From NCBI GenBank assembly GCA_025453655.1, contig JALOPX010000006.1:1-46102 (forward strand): a stretch of 46,102 nt of DNA, given 5' to 3'. The translations under genes were made by a program, and so were the position numbers. Positions 36,631 to 46,102 of the stretch are shown here, piece after piece (within the stretch, counting starts at the first letter, position 1; the number at the start of each line of letters is the position of its first letter). The notes under the pieces were generated by a model. That model was not told the DNA's origin, ran no database searches, and worked only from the letters and a program-made list of their open reading frames with translations. Source of the stretch: Candidatus Krumholzibacteriia bacterium (GTDB lineage Bacteria; Krumholzibacteriota; Krumholzibacteriia; Krumholzibacteriales; Krumholzibacteriaceae).

Positions 36631-37379
36631 TTGTTCTTCGACATCATCACGGCGATCATACTGGCCGTAGTCCAGGGGCTCACCGAATTTCTGCCGGTCA
36701 GCTCTTCGGGTCACCTCGCCATCGGCGCGGCGCTTCTCGGGTCGAAGGGCGCTTCGGGGGGAGGGAACCTGATTTTCGAGGTCGCCGTGCATGTGGGGAC
36801 GCTCGGCGCCGTTGCCGCGATATACAGGCGAAGGATCCGGGCTCTCTTCGAAAGCGCCCTGTCCTTCGCGTCCTCCGGTTTCAGGCCGGTCGGGAAACAC
36901 CGGGAAGGGATGTCATATATAGGCCTGATGGCGCTCGGATCGGTCCCGGCGGCGGTCGTGGGACTTTTGTTCCGCGACAGGATAGCCGCCCTTTTCGATT
37001 CGCCGGCCGTCGTCTCGATTCTCCTTGTCGGGACGGGCTTTTTCCTGCTGTCGTCCCGTGGGCGATCGGGGTCCTCCCCGATTACGCCCGGCAGGGCCCT
37101 CCTTATCGGGATGGCCCAGGCGGTGGCCATCCTGCCGGGCTGTTCGAGGAGCGGCTGGACGATAACGATGGCCCTGCTGGCGGGGATCGGCTTCGAAAAG
37201 GCCAGGCCTCGTCGGTCCTCCTTCTGCTCGTACCGGCGGCTGTCGCTTTTGCCACCGGGCTCGCGGCATTGAAACTGCTGGTGCGGATCCTCCGCGCGGG
37301 CGCTTTGCACAGGTTCGCGTGGTACCTTATCCCGGTCGGAGCCGTTTCCTGGGCATATTTCACCTTCATCGGCCGCTAG
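36631..37379 (+). pseudogene. uppP: Undecaprenyl-diphosphatase UppP (BacA), apparent frameshift near 37200
   Basis: QGLTEFLPVSSSGHLAI and PGCSRSGWTITMALLAGIGFEKA in frame 1; the hydrophobic C-terminus QASSVLLLLVPAAVAFATGLAALKLLVRILRAGALHRFAWYLIPVGAVSWAYFTFIGR* continues in the -1 frame from 37203. Confidence 0.8.
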
Positions 37380-37479
37380 GGCATCGGAAGATTGACCCGG
37401 CGACGGGCCTGTGATAGATTCAGACGCCGCGCCGAAGGTCGCCGTGACGGCGAAAGGCCGGCATATCCAAGGAGAAGAA

Positions 37480-40179
37480 ATGCTCGAAAAAGTCTACAAC
37501 CCCGCAGAGATAGACGGAAAATGGAGCGCGGCGTGGCAGAGGGAATCGATCTTCGACGCCGACGCCTCTTCGCCTCGCCCGCCGTATTCGATAGTGCTGC
37601 CCCCGCCGAACGTCACGGGACAGCTTACGGTCGGGCACGCGCTCGGCACGACCGTGCAGGATATCCTCGTGCGCTGGAAGCGGCTCAAGGGATACAACGT
37701 TCTCTGGCTGTCCGGATCCGATCACGCCGGCATAGCGACGCAGAACGTCGTGGAGCGTTACCTTGAGAAGGAGGGCCTCTCGAGAGAGTCGCTGGGGCGC
37801 GAGAAATTTCTCGAGGAGTGCTGGAAATGGAAGGATAAGTACCACGACCGGATCGTCGCGCAGCTGGGGAGGCTCGGGGCGTCGCTCGACTGGAGCAGGG
37901 AGGTCTTCACGCTCGATCCCGGAGTCTCCAGGGCCGTGCGGGAGGTCTTCGTCAGGCTCTACGAGAAGAAGCTGCTCTATCGCGGAAGTTATATCGTGAA
38001 CTGGTGCCCATCGTGCGCCACGGCGATAAGCGACGAGGAGGTCGAATTCAGGGAGGAGAATTCGAAGCTCTATCATGTCGCCTACCCGTTCGCGGACGGG
38101 AGCGGGGAGGTCGTGGTCGGGACGACGAGGCCCGAGACGATGCTCGGCGACGTGGCCGTGGCGATGAGCCCGTCGGACGACAGGGCCCCCGCGATGGAGG
38201 GAGTCGAGTTGATCCTTCCCCTGACCGGCAGGACTATCCCGGTGATCCTGGACGACGCGGTCGATCCTTCGTTCGGCACGGGATGCCTCAAGGTCACTCC
38301 GGCGCATGACGCGACGGATTTCGGCATAGGCCTGAGGCACGGGCTCGAGCCGTTCATAGTGATAGACCGGGCGGGAAGGATGAACGAGAACGCCGGGGAA
38401 TTCGCCGGCATGGGCCTGGCAGAGGCGAGGGAGGCGGTGCTCGGGCGGCTCGCCGAAGGGGGATACCTGAGGAAGACGGAGGATTATCTCCATTCGGTCG
38501 GCCATCACGACAGGTGCGGCCACGTCGTAGAGCCGGCGATTTCCAGGCAGTGGTTCCTTCGAATGGAATCGCTCGCGGCCCCGGCGCTGGAGGCCGTCAA
38601 AAGCGGGGAAGTGTCGTTCTTCCCCGAGCGCTGGGGAAACATCTACATCGACTGGATGGAGAACATAAGGGACTGGTGCGTATCGAGGCAGATCTGGTGG
38701 GGGCACAGGATACCCGTATGGTACTGCGCGGAGTGCGGGACGGAGATCGTCTCCAGGGAGGATCCGACCCTGTGCTCCAGATGCGCGAGCCCGGACATCG
38801 TCCAGGACGAGGACGTGCTCGACACCTGGTTCTCCTCGTGGCTCTGGACCTTCTCGCCCCTCGGCTGGCCCGATGAGACGAAGGACCTGAAGGTCTTCCA
38901 CCCGACCGACGTGCTGGTCACGGGGGGCGACATCATCTTCTTCTGGGTCGCCAGGATGGTGATGGCTTCGATCGAATTCATGGGCGAGAGACCCTTTTCC
39001 AGGGTCTACATTACGGGGATCGTAAGGGATTCGAAGGGGAGAAAGATGAGCAAGTCGCTCGGCAATTCCCCCGACCCGATAGATATCATGGACCGCAGCG
39101 GAGCCGACGCATTCAGGTTCACGCTGATGATGCTCTCCCCGCCCGGGCAGGACCTGATGTTCGACGAGGAGAAGGTCGAGAACGGGAGGCATTTCGCCAA
39201 CAAGGTCTGGAACGCGGCGAGATTCGTGCTGGGGCAGGAGACGGGCGGCGCCGATATCTTCGCCCCCGCGCCGGGACGTGAGGCGAAGGAATCCCCGGAG
39301 AGGCTCTTCGCCTCGGTCTACGGGAGGGTCCCCGGCTGCGAATCGGTTTTCGGATGGGAGGACAGGTGGATCGTGAGCCGCGCCGTGACGAGGATGGCCC
39401 AGTACGATAATTCGCTCGAAGGGTTCAGGTTCGACGAAGCGGTCAGGACCGTGTACGATTTCTTCTGGCACGAGTTCTGCGACTGGTACCTCGAGCTTTC
39501 GAAACCCGCTTTTCGCGAAACCGGCCCCAGGGGCGCGGGGGCTGCCGTCACCTCGAGGGCCGTGCTCGGCCTTTCCATGATCATGCTGCACCCCGTTATG
39601 CCCTTTATTTCGGAGGAGATCTGGAGTATGCTCTCACCGAACGCGCCGTTGCTTGCGGGATATTCCTGGGGCGGTCCCCCGGAGGGGCTGGACGATCCGA
39701 AACTCGACGGCGACGTCGACATGTTCAGGGAGATCGTCACGAGCATTCGAAACCTGCGGCAGAGCTTCAACATCCCCCACCAGAGGGGCGTGGAGGCGAT
39801 AATAAGCTGCGAGCGGGGAAGATCGATCCCGGAAAAACTCTCCCCTTTCAGGGCGCAGATATCCTCGCTGGCGAAGGTCGACAGGCTGGTCATCGGGGAC
39901 GACGAGCCGAAACCGGGAGGTTCCGCGGCGGCGGGCCATTCGATGATAGACATATATGTGCCCCTCGGCGGCATCGTGGACATAGAGGCGGAGAGGAAGA
40001 GGCTGTCGAAGGATCGTGACAAGCTTGCTGTGGAAGTGGAAAAGATCGGCCGCCGCCTCGCCGACGAGGGATTCACGGGCAGGGCTCCCGCCGACGTGGT
40101 CGAAAGGGAGCGGGCGAGATTCGACGAGATGAGCGACAGGAAAACGCGTATCGAAAGGATTCTGGAGGATCTCGTGTGA
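37480..40179 (+). CDS. valS: Valyl-tRNA synthetase
   Basis: PPPNVTGQLTVGHALGTTVQDILVRWKRLKGYNVLWLSGSDHAGIATQ; KMSKSLGNSPDP; SD AAGGAG before ATG 37480. Confidence 0.97.
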   Translation: MLEKVYNPAEIDGKWSAAWQRESIFDADASSPRPPYSIVLPPPNVTGQLTVGHALGTTVQDILVRWKRLKGYNVLWLSGSDHAGIATQNVVERYLEKEGLSRESLGREKFLEECWKWKDKYHDRIVAQLGRLGASLDWSREVFTLDPGVSRAVREVFVRLYEKKLLYRGSYIVNWCPSCATAISDEEVEFREENSKLYHVAYPFADGSGEVVVGTTRPETMLGDVAVAMSPSDDRAPAMEGVELILPLTGRTIPVILDDAVDPSFGTGCLKVTPAHDATDFGIGLRHGLEPFIVIDRAGRMNENAGEFAGMGLAEAREAVLGRLAEGGYLRKTEDYLHSVGHHDRCGHVVEPAISRQWFLRMESLAAPALEAVKSGEVSFFPERWGNIYIDWMENIRDWCVSRQIWWGHRIPVWYCAECGTEIVSREDPTLCSRCASPDIVQDEDVLDTWFSSWLWTFSPLGWPDETKDLKVFHPTDVLVTGGDIIFFWVARMVMASIEFMGERPFSRVYITGIVRDSKGRKMSKSLGNSPDPIDIMDRSGADAFRFTLMMLSPPGQDLMFDEEKVENGRHFANKVWNAARFVLGQETGGADIFAPAPGREAKESPERLFASVYGRVPGCESVFGWEDRWIVSRAVTRMAQYDNSLEGFRFDEAVRTVYDFFWHEFCDWYLELSKPAFRETGPRGAGAAVTSRAVLGLSMIMLHPVMPFISEEIWSMLSPNAPLLAGYSWGGPPEGLDDPKLDGDVDMFREIVTSIRNLRQSFNIPHQRGVEAIISCERGRSIPEKLSPFRAQISSLAKVDRLVIGDDEPKPGGSAAAGHSMIDIYVPLGGIVDIEAERKRLSKDRDKLAVEVEKIGRRLADEGFTGRAPADVVERERARFDEMSDRKTRIERILEDLV

Positions 40180-41159
40180 GCGATTCGAACGTGACTGGCG
40201 ACGAGGGAAAATGCGGGGAGCAGCCGGCCGAAGGATCCCCCACCTCCCTCGACATAAAGGGGGAAAAGACCGTCGGCGAGATCCTTCTGGCGGCGAGGGA
40301 GGGTTCCGGGCTTTCCCTGGAGTCGGTCAGCCTGGAGACGAAGATACCGAGAAAATCGCTGGAGTACCTGGAGACGGACAACTTCGAGGCGCTTCCCTCC
40401 AGGGTCTACGTCAGGGGATTCCTGCGGACGTACGCCGGCCTTCTAGGGCTCGACGTCCAGCAGGTCCTCGGGAGGTTCGAGGCCCAGGTGGGGCAGACCC
40501 ACAAGAGCAGGGGGGATCGCTGGGAGATCGAGGAGGCCGTCGTCGAGGAGGAGCTCGAGTCTCCGAGGATCTTCAGAAGATTCGTGATGCCGTCTCTCGC
40601 GGCTCTCCTCGTCGTCGCCGCGATCGTCTGGGCCGTCTGGATGAAGACCGGCCGCGACGCCAGGCCTCCGAAGGACGAACCAACCGCCGAATCGACGGCC
40701 GCGGCGCCGGATTCCTCCGCCGGCGACGGCCTGGCCGGGGGCGCCCCGGATTCCGCGGCGATCGACGCGCAGGCAGTCGCCGATCTCCTTAACGCGCCCG
40801 GCGCGGCGGGCGGCGGGGGCGCGGTTCCCGGCGCTTCCGCTGCGATCGAACCTTCGCGGGGCCAGGCGGGCGGGAAGAAGATCAACGTCAGGCTCATCGC
40901 CAATTCCAGGGACACTACCTGGTTCGATCTCGTCGTCTACTCCACGTCGGAATCGGGGCCGCAGCGAAATTCCCACGACTTCATACTGGGACCGGACCAG
41001 GTGCGCACCTTCCAGGCGATCGACTCGATTATTTTCAGGACGGTCGGGAACGCGGGGGGGTTCTACATAGAGCGCGACGATGTCCGCCTGCCCGTCCTCG
41101 GCGAACGCCGGCAGGTGATGAGAAATGTCAGGCTGACCGGCGAGGGGGTCTTCCGTTGA
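40176..41159 (+). CDS. RodZ-like protein (N-terminal helix-turn-helix, TM, C-terminal DUF4115-like)
   Basis: VGEILLAAREGSGLSLESVSLETKIPRKSLEYLETDNFEALPSRVYVRGFLRTYAGLLGLD; single TM; beta-rich C-terminus. Confidence 0.85.
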   Translation: MSDSNVTGDEGKCGEQPAEGSPTSLDIKGEKTVGEILLAAREGSGLSLESVSLETKIPRKSLEYLETDNFEALPSRVYVRGFLRTYAGLLGLDVQQVLGRFEAQVGQTHKSRGDRWEIEEAVVEEELESPRIFRRFVMPSLAALLVVAAIVWAVWMKTGRDARPPKDEPTAESTAAAPDSSAGDGLAGGAPDSAAIDAQAVADLLNAPGAAGGGGAVPGASAAIEPSRGQAGGKKINVRLIANSRDTTWFDLVVYSTSESGPQRNSHDFILGPDQVRTFQAIDSIIFRTVGNAGGFYIERDDVRLPVLGERRQVMRNVRLTGEGVFR

Positions 41160-41240
41160 CGCGCGGGCGCGCATCGGGGAAGACGGGCGCCGGCAGATTG
41201 GAATCACGATTTTTACCGCCTCCCGGCGGGACCGCTTCCG

Positions 41241-43253
41241 GTGGCGACAATGTCCATATATGACATACGGTCGGATTATGAGCCGACGGGCGATCAGCCC
41301 GAGGCGATAGAGCGCCTGACGGACGGCGTCCTGTCGGGCCGGAAATGGCAGACCCTGCTCGGCGTAACCGGTTCGGGGAAGACGTTCACGATCGCCAACG
41401 TGATCGCGAGATGCGGGATGCCCGCCCTCGTCATTTCCCACAACAAGACCCTCGCCGCCCAGTTGTACGGCGAATTCAGGACCCTCTTCCCCGGGAACGC
41501 CGTAGAGTATTTCATCAGCTATTACGACTATTACCAGCCCGAGGCGTTCATTCCGTCCACGCAGACCTACATCGAGAAGGACGTCTCGATCAACGAGGAT
41601 ATAGACAGGCTGAGGCTCAAGGCCACCGGCGCCCTCATGACGCGAAGGGACGTGATCGTGGTCGCCAGCGTCTCGTGCATCTACGGCCTCGGCTCGCCGG
41701 AGGAATTCGGAAGGATGACCTTTTCGCTCGCCGAGGGCGACTCGATCCCGCGGGAGAGCCTCCTGAGGAAACTCGTCGATATCAGGTACACGAGGAACGA
41801 TTTCGATTTCTCGCGCGGGACCTTCAGGGTTCGCGGCGACACGGTCGAGATAAGGCCGGCCTACATGGAGGAGGCGGTGAGGATCGAGATGTTCGGCGAC
41901 GATGTGGAGAGGATAAACGTGGTCGATCCCGTGGGCGGCGGCGTGCTCAGGCGGGCTCCCCGGGTGACCGTCTTCCCGTCTTCCCATTTCGTCGTGTCGG
42001 ACGAGAAGATAGAGGACGCCATTGGGGCGATCGAGAAGGACCTCGCGGAAAGGGCGAAGGAGCTTCGCTCCGCCGGGCTCGAATTCGAGGCGAGGCGCCT
42101 CGAATCGAGGACGAGGTACGACCTCGAGATGATGCAGGAGATGGGCTACTGCACGGGTATCGAGAATTACTCGAGGTATTTCACAGGCAGGAACCCCGGC
42201 GAACGGCCGGCGACGCTGATCGATTATTTCGGAGACGACTTCCTCGTCGTGATAGACGAATCCCACGTGACGGTCCCCCAGATAAGGGCGATGTACAACG
42301 GGGACAGGAACAGGAAACAGACGCTCGTGGAACACGGGTTCAGGCTCCCTTCGGCCCTGGACAACAGGCCCCTGAAGTTCGACGAGTTCGAGAAGGTCAT
42401 AAAAAAGGCGATATTCGTTTCGGCCACCCCCTCCGAGTACGAGCTGGAGAGATGCGGGGGAGAGGTGGTCGAGCAGCTCGTACGCCCCACCGGCCTGATC
42501 GATCCGGAGATCGTGGTCAGGCCGGTGAAGGGGCAGGTGGACGACCTTCTCGGGGAGATAAGGGACCGGGCTTCCAGGAAACAGAGGGTCCTCGTCACGA
42601 CCCTGACCAAGAAGATGTCCGAGGACCTCACCGATTACCTGTCGAAGCTGGGTGTGAAGGTCAAGTACCTTCACAGCGACATTGACGCGCTCGACAGGGT
42701 GGAGATACTGAGAGACCTGAGGTACGGAGAGTTCGACGTTCTCGTCGGGATCAACCTTCTGAGGGAAGGCCTCGATCTCCCGGAAGTGACTCTCGTGGCG
42801 GTTCTGGACGCGGACAAGGAGGGATTCCTGCGTTCGCGCACCTCCCTTATACAGACGGCCGGGAGGGCGGCGAGGAACATCGAGGGCAGGGTCATATTCT
42901 ATGCGGACAAGATAACCGATTCGATGCAGAGGGCCCTTTCGGAGACGGGCAGGCGCAGGGAGAAACAGATCGAATACAACGCGAGGCACGGCATTACGCC
43001 GAGATCGATCAGCAAGTCGATCGACGACGTGAGGATTTCGACCTCGGTCGCGGACGCCCGGAGCGCCGCGCCCGCGAAGGGCGCCTTCGAGGTGCTAGTG
43101 CCCGAGGACCCGTACGACCCGCGTCTGATCGGGAAGCTCGAGGAGGAGATGAGGAAGGAGGCTGCGGCGCTGCGTTTCGAGAACGCCGCCAGCATAAGGG
43201 ACAGGATAGAGGAGATAAGGATGAATATGCGCGGGAGGAAAAACCGTGAATGA
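41241..43253 (+). CDS. uvrB: Excinuclease ABC subunit UvrB
   Basis: [68 protein letters not shown]-terminal UVR motif. ATG 41250 is an alternative start. Confidence 0.98.
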   Translation: MATMSIYDIRSDYEPTGDQPEAIERLTDGVLSGRKWQTLLGVTGSGKTFTIANVIARCGMPALVISHNKTLAAQLYGEFRTLFPGNAVEYFISYYDYYQPEAFIPSTQTYIEKDVSINEDIDRLRLKATGALMTRRDVIVVASVSCIYGLGSPEEFGRMTFSLAEGDSIPRESLLRKLVDIRYTRNDFDFSRGTFRVRGDTVEIRPAYMEEAVRIEMFGDDVERINVVDPVGGGVLRRAPRVTVFPSSHFVVSDEKIEDAIGAIEKDLAERAKELRSAGLEFEARRLESRTRYDLEMMQEMGYCTGIENYSRYFTGRNPGERPATLIDYFGDDFLVVIDESHVTVPQIRAMYNGDRNRKQTLVEHGFRLPSALDNRPLKFDEFEKVIKKAIFVSATPSEYELERCGGEVVEQLVRPTGLIDPEIVVRPVKGQVDDLLGEIRDRASRKQRVLVTTLTKKMSEDLTDYLSKLGVKVKYLHSDIDALDRVEILRDLRYGEFDVLVGINLLREGLDLPEVTLVAVLDADKEGFLRSRTSLIQTAGRAARNIEGRVIFYADKITDSMQRALSETGRRREKQIEYNARHGITPRSISKSIDDVRISTSVADARSAAPAKGAFEVLVPEDPYDPRLIGKLEEEMRKEAAALRFENAASIRDRIEEIRMNMRGRKNRE

Positions 43254-44097
43254 CAGGGCCGCCGGAATTGATGAGATCGTGGCGAGGGCGCTGGCCGAGG
43301 ATCGCGCCGCGGAGGACGTGACGACGGCCCTTCTCGTCGATCGCGCCCTCGGGGGCGAAGCCTCGATCGTGGCGAGGGCGCCGGGCGTGATATCGGGTCA
43401 GGAATGCGCGGCGGCGGCGTTCAGGCTGGCGGGCGCGCCGGATTACACGGCTCTCGTTCCGGACGGGGGAAGGGTGCGCGCGGGGGACACGGTCGCCGCC
43501 GTAGCGGGGCCGCTCGCCGCGATACTGTCGGGCGAAAGGACCGCCCTTAATTTTCTCGGCCACCTTTCGGGCGTCGCGACCGCCACCGATTCGCTCGTCT
43601 CCAGGATCGGCGACGGGAGGACGAGGATACTCGACACAAGGAAGACGACTCCCGGTTTGCGCCTGCTCGAAAAGAAAGCGGTCAGGGACGGGGGAGGCAT
43701 GAACCACAGGCACGATCTCGCCTCGTACATACTCGTCAAGGAGAATCATATCGCAGCCGCGGGAGGGATCGGGAAGGTCTCGGCCGTCCTGGGGAGAAGA
43801 ATCGCCCTGTCCGAGGTGGAAGTCACGAGTCTCGAGGAACTGCGCCTTCTTGAAAGCGCCCCGCCGGGAAGGATAATGCTCGATAATTTCCCCCCGGCGA
43901 TGGTCGCCGAGGCTGTTGGCGAGATCCGCCGCTGGACGCCGCCCCGTCCCGCCGTCGAGGTCTCCGGCGGGATAAACGCGGGGAACGTGGCCGAATACGC
44001 GATGCCGGGCGTCGATTTCATATCGTCGGGCTCCATCACCTCGTCGGCGGCGAGCCTCGATCTGAGCCTTCTCGTGGGGAAGGGGGCGAAGCGATGA
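43246..44097 (+). CDS. nadC: Nicotinate-nucleotide pyrophosphorylase (carboxylating)
   Basis: [55 protein letters not shown]. Confidence 0.96.
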   Translation: MNDRAAGIDEIVARALAEDRAAEDVTTALLVDRALGGEASIVARAPGVISGQECAAAAFRLAGAPDYTALVPDGGRVRAGDTVAAVAGPLAAILSGERTALNFLGHLSGVATATDSLVSRIGDGRTRILDTRKTTPGLRLLEKKAVRDGGGMNHRHDLASYILVKENHIAAAGGIGKVSAVLGRRIALSEVEVTSLEELRLLESAPPGRIMLDNFPPAMVAEAVGEIRRWTPPRPAVEVSGGINAGNVAEYAMPGVDFISSGSITSSAASLDLSLLVGKGAKR

Positions 44098-44903
44098 TCG
44101 AAGCGGGGGACGCCGGGACGGAAAGGCTGCCCGCGGACCTTCATCCCGCGAGGATACTCGGGATGCTCGATACGGCGAGGTTCGGCAGGACGATCATCCT
44201 GTTCGACTCGGCCGGATCAACGAATACTGAGGCTGCCGCCGCTGCGGACGCGTACGAGGAAGGCACGGTGATAATCGCCGCCGAACAGGTCGCGGGCAGG
44301 GGAAGGAAGGGAAGATCATGGTTCACGGGATCGGGGGGCGGCCTGGCCTTTTCGCTGATCGTGAAACCCCGCGGGATTTCCGGAAGCCTCACCTCCCTTC
44401 TGGCGATCAGCGCGGCTGCGGCCCTGGAGGGCGAATATCCGGGAATCGAGGTCGGGATAAAGTGGCCGAACGACCTTTATATCGGCCCCGGGAAGGTGGC
44501 GGGAATACTCGCCGAGACGAGGGGCGGCAGCGTCATACTCGGGATGGGGCTCAACGTGAACGATGAGCCCGGAGCCTTCCCTCCTGAAATCGCCGATGCG
44601 GCGGTCTCCCTCAGGATGGCCGGCGCAGTGGCGCGGGACCGCGGGGAAATCCTCGCGGCGATCATACGCAGCTTCGAGGATCTCTACTTGAGGTGGGAGG
44701 GAGGCGAGCCGGATCTTTTGAGATCCCGGCTAGAAAGCCGCCTCTTGTGGAAGGGCGAAAGGGTCTCGATCGAAAATGGGGTGGAGACGGTCTCCGGGGT
44801 CGTCGAGGGGGTTACGGCGGAAGGGTACCTGAGGCTCTCGACGGACGGGGGCCCGAGGACCTTCCACGCCGGCGACCTTTCGCTTCGCAGGGAGGAGAGA
44901 TGA
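44094..44903 (+). CDS. birA: Biotin--[acetyl-CoA-carboxylase] ligase
   Basis: DSAGSTNTEA, EQVAGRGRKGRSWFTGSGGGLAFSLI, KWPNDLYI. Confidence 0.93.
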   Translation: MIEAGDAGTERLPADLHPARILGMLDTARFGRTIILFDSAGSTNTEAAAAADAYEEGTVIIAAEQVAGRGRKGRSWFTGSGGGLAFSLIVKPRGISGSLTSLLAISAAAALEGEYPGIEVGIKWPNDLYIGPGKVAGILAETRGGSVILGMGLNVNDEPGAFPPEIADAAVSLRMAGAVARDRGEILAAIIRSFEDLYLRWEGGEPDLLRSRLESRLLWKGERVSIENGVETVSGVVEGVTAEGYLRLSTDGGPRTFHAGDLSLRREER

Positions 44904-45685
44904 ACGGAATACTGCTGCTCGACAGGGGGAACCACAGCCTCAAGGCCGCCCTCTCGGTGTCGGGCCGTATCGTCAGGAGATGGAGAATCGAGGCCGCCCC
45001 CGCTATCGAGGGCCCGGAACGCGGGGCCCCCGGGAGCGCCGCCGAAGAGCTCCTGAGACAGATCATCGACGCAGGCCGCCCCTCTGCCGCCGCCGTTTCG
45101 AGCGTGGTTCCCGGATGGGCCGGTAGGATGGAGCGATACCTGGCGGACCTCGGGGTGACCGACGTGGTGATCGCCGGATCGAAGGCGAGGCTCCCCTTTC
45201 CCCTCCTCGTCGAGGAGCCGGGCAGGGTGGGGGCGGACAGGATCTCGGCGGCCTGCGGAGCCGTCGCCTCCGGGATGCCGGAGGCCCTGATCATAGACGC
45301 CGGAACCGCCGTCACGGTCGATGTTCTCTCGGCGGAAGGCTTCGAAGGCGGATCGATCTTTCCCGGCGCCGGGCTCCTTGCAACGGCCCTCAGCCGGGGG
45401 ACCGCGGCCCTCCCCCATGTCGGCCTGGAGAAGCGGTCCGGCCTTCCTCCGGCCCGTTCGACGGAAGGCGCGATGGAGGCGGGGATCTTCTGGGGGCTCG
45501 TCGGCGCGGTGAACGAAATCGCCGCGCGCTCGCGCGAAGGGTCCGCGCGGGACCTTCCCGTGGCGCTGACGGGAGGCTCGGCTCCCCTGATCTCGGGATA
45601 TATTGAAGGAAATGTGACCGTGATCCCCGACCTGGTGCTTCTCGGGCTGCAGCTTCTTTACGGCCTGAACAGAGATGGCGATTGA
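44900..45685 (+). CDS. coaX: Type III pantothenate kinase
   Basis: LLLDRGNHSLKAAL, VSSVVPGW, GADRISAACGA, LIIDAGTAVTVDVLSAEGFEGGSIFPGAGL. Confidence 0.92.
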   Translation: MNGILLLDRGNHSLKAALSVSGRIVRRWRIEAAPAIEGPERGAPGSAAEELLRQIIDAGRPSAAAVSSVVPGWAGRMERYLADLGVTDVVIAGSKARLPFPLLVEEPGRVGADRISAACGAVASGMPEALIIDAGTAVTVDVLSAEGFEGGSIFPGAGLLATALSRGTAALPHVGLEKRSGLPPARSTEGAMEAGIFWGLVGAVNEIAARSREGSARDLPVALTGGSAPLISGYIEGNVTVIPDLVLLGLQLLYGLNRDGD

Positions 45686-45790
45686 AGCGATGAAAAGGGT
45701 CGCCGGTCGAACGGAATCCCCGGGGCCCCCGCCCCGGGACAGGTGCCCCCCTGCAGGATTTAAAAAAATCGGGAAAGTTGATTTTTCCTC

Positions 45791-45819
45791 TTGAAATTTT
45801 TCGCCCGCGCGGATATATT
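45791..45819 (+). promoter_or_regulatory. Predicted groES promoter TTGAAA - N17 - TATATT
   Basis: Hexamers at 45791-45796 and 45814-45819, 17-bp spacer. Confidence 0.6.
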
Positions 45820-45824
45820 CACAT

Positions 45825-45851
45825 TTGGCACTCCCATGTAGAGAGTGCTAA
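45825..45851. promoter_or_regulatory. CIRCE element (HrcA operator)
   Basis: TTGGCACTC - N9 - GAGTGCTAA; one mismatch to consensus TTAGCACTC-N9-GAGTGCTAA; precedes groES. Confidence 0.95.
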
Positions 45852-45904
45852 CTCTTTGTAATAATTAAAATAACGGTCACTAACAGTTGGAAAAGGGGGT
45901 CGAC

Positions 45905-46102
45905 ATGAAGATTACGCCTCTCGCTGACAGGGTCCTCGTGAAACCGATGGACCAGGCCGAAGTGAAGAAGGGCGGGATTATCATCCCGGATACCGCGAAG
46001 GAAAAGCCCCAGGAGGGCGAGGTCATCGCGGTCGGCAAAGGGCGCGTCAACGAAACCACCGGGGAGCGGATCGCTCTCGAGGTGAAGAAGGGCGACAAGG
46101 TG
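45905..46102 (+). CDS. groES: Co-chaperonin GroES, 3' end beyond the window
   Basis: [46 protein letters not shown]. Confidence 0.97.
   Translation, partial: MKITPLADRVLVKPMDQAEVKKGGIIIPDTAKEKPQEGEVIAVGKGRVNETTGERIALEVKKGDKV

Noticed and set aside
37192-37206. Programmed -1 frameshifting in uppP
   Set aside because: No canonical slippery heptamer (GAA AAG GCC) and no reason for regulated shifting; a single-base deletion or assembly error is simpler.
39468-39484. Sigma-54-like TGGCACGAGTTCTGC
   Set aside because: Lies inside valS coding sequence and the -12 element has a mismatch (CTGC); the codons encode WHEFCD.
45719-45738. Hairpin CCCGGGG/CCCCGGG after coaX as a rho-independent terminator
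   Set aside because: 7-bp GC stem but no following T-tract; not called.
1-46102. tRNA/rRNA genes, CRISPR arrays, insertion sequences, prophage
   Set aside because: No repeat arrays, transposase or integrase motifs, or tRNA-like T-loops were seen on reading; a tRNAscan/ISfinder run would be needed to exclude them formally.

Overview
High-GC bacterial chromosomal window, nearly all coding on the + strand. Left to right: (i) the end of a surface-polysaccharide cluster (flippase C-terminus, GT4 glycosyltransferase, GT39-like membrane protein, methyltransferase); (ii) a compact division/cell-wall (dcw) operon: mraZ, STAS-like ORF, rsmH, ftsL, ftsI (PASTA), murE, murF, mraY, murD, ftsW, murG, murC, ftsQ, ftsA, ftsZ, followed by a TPR protein and a radical SAM protein; (iii) rpmB (- strand) and recG; (iv) an accessory/signalling stretch (27.5-35.8 kb) with an HD protein, an MJ0042-type zinc ribbon protein, a degenerate receiver fused to an RsbW-like ATPase, PH-like/zinc ribbon and lipoprotein ORFs, an MglA-like GTPase, a response regulator, a TPR protein and a Wzi-like outer-membrane protein; (v) UbiA-family prenyltransferase, uppP (apparently frameshifted), valS, rodZ-like, uvrB, nadC, birA, coaX, and the start of groES behind a CIRCE element. 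The most interesting signal is a near-consensus sigma-54 (-24/-12) promoter whose predicted start lies at the 5' edge of a ~125-nt element closed by a 10-bp stem, just upstream of the MglA-like GTPase gene: a candidate undescribed structured RNA/leader. Other notable signals are a 10-bp-periodic MraZ operator array overlapping a -35/-10 promoter, murF with an apparent ATC start, and a STAS-like gene between mraZ and rsmH. All functional names come from reading the translations; no database search was run. No tRNA, rRNA, CRISPR or transposon was recognised.
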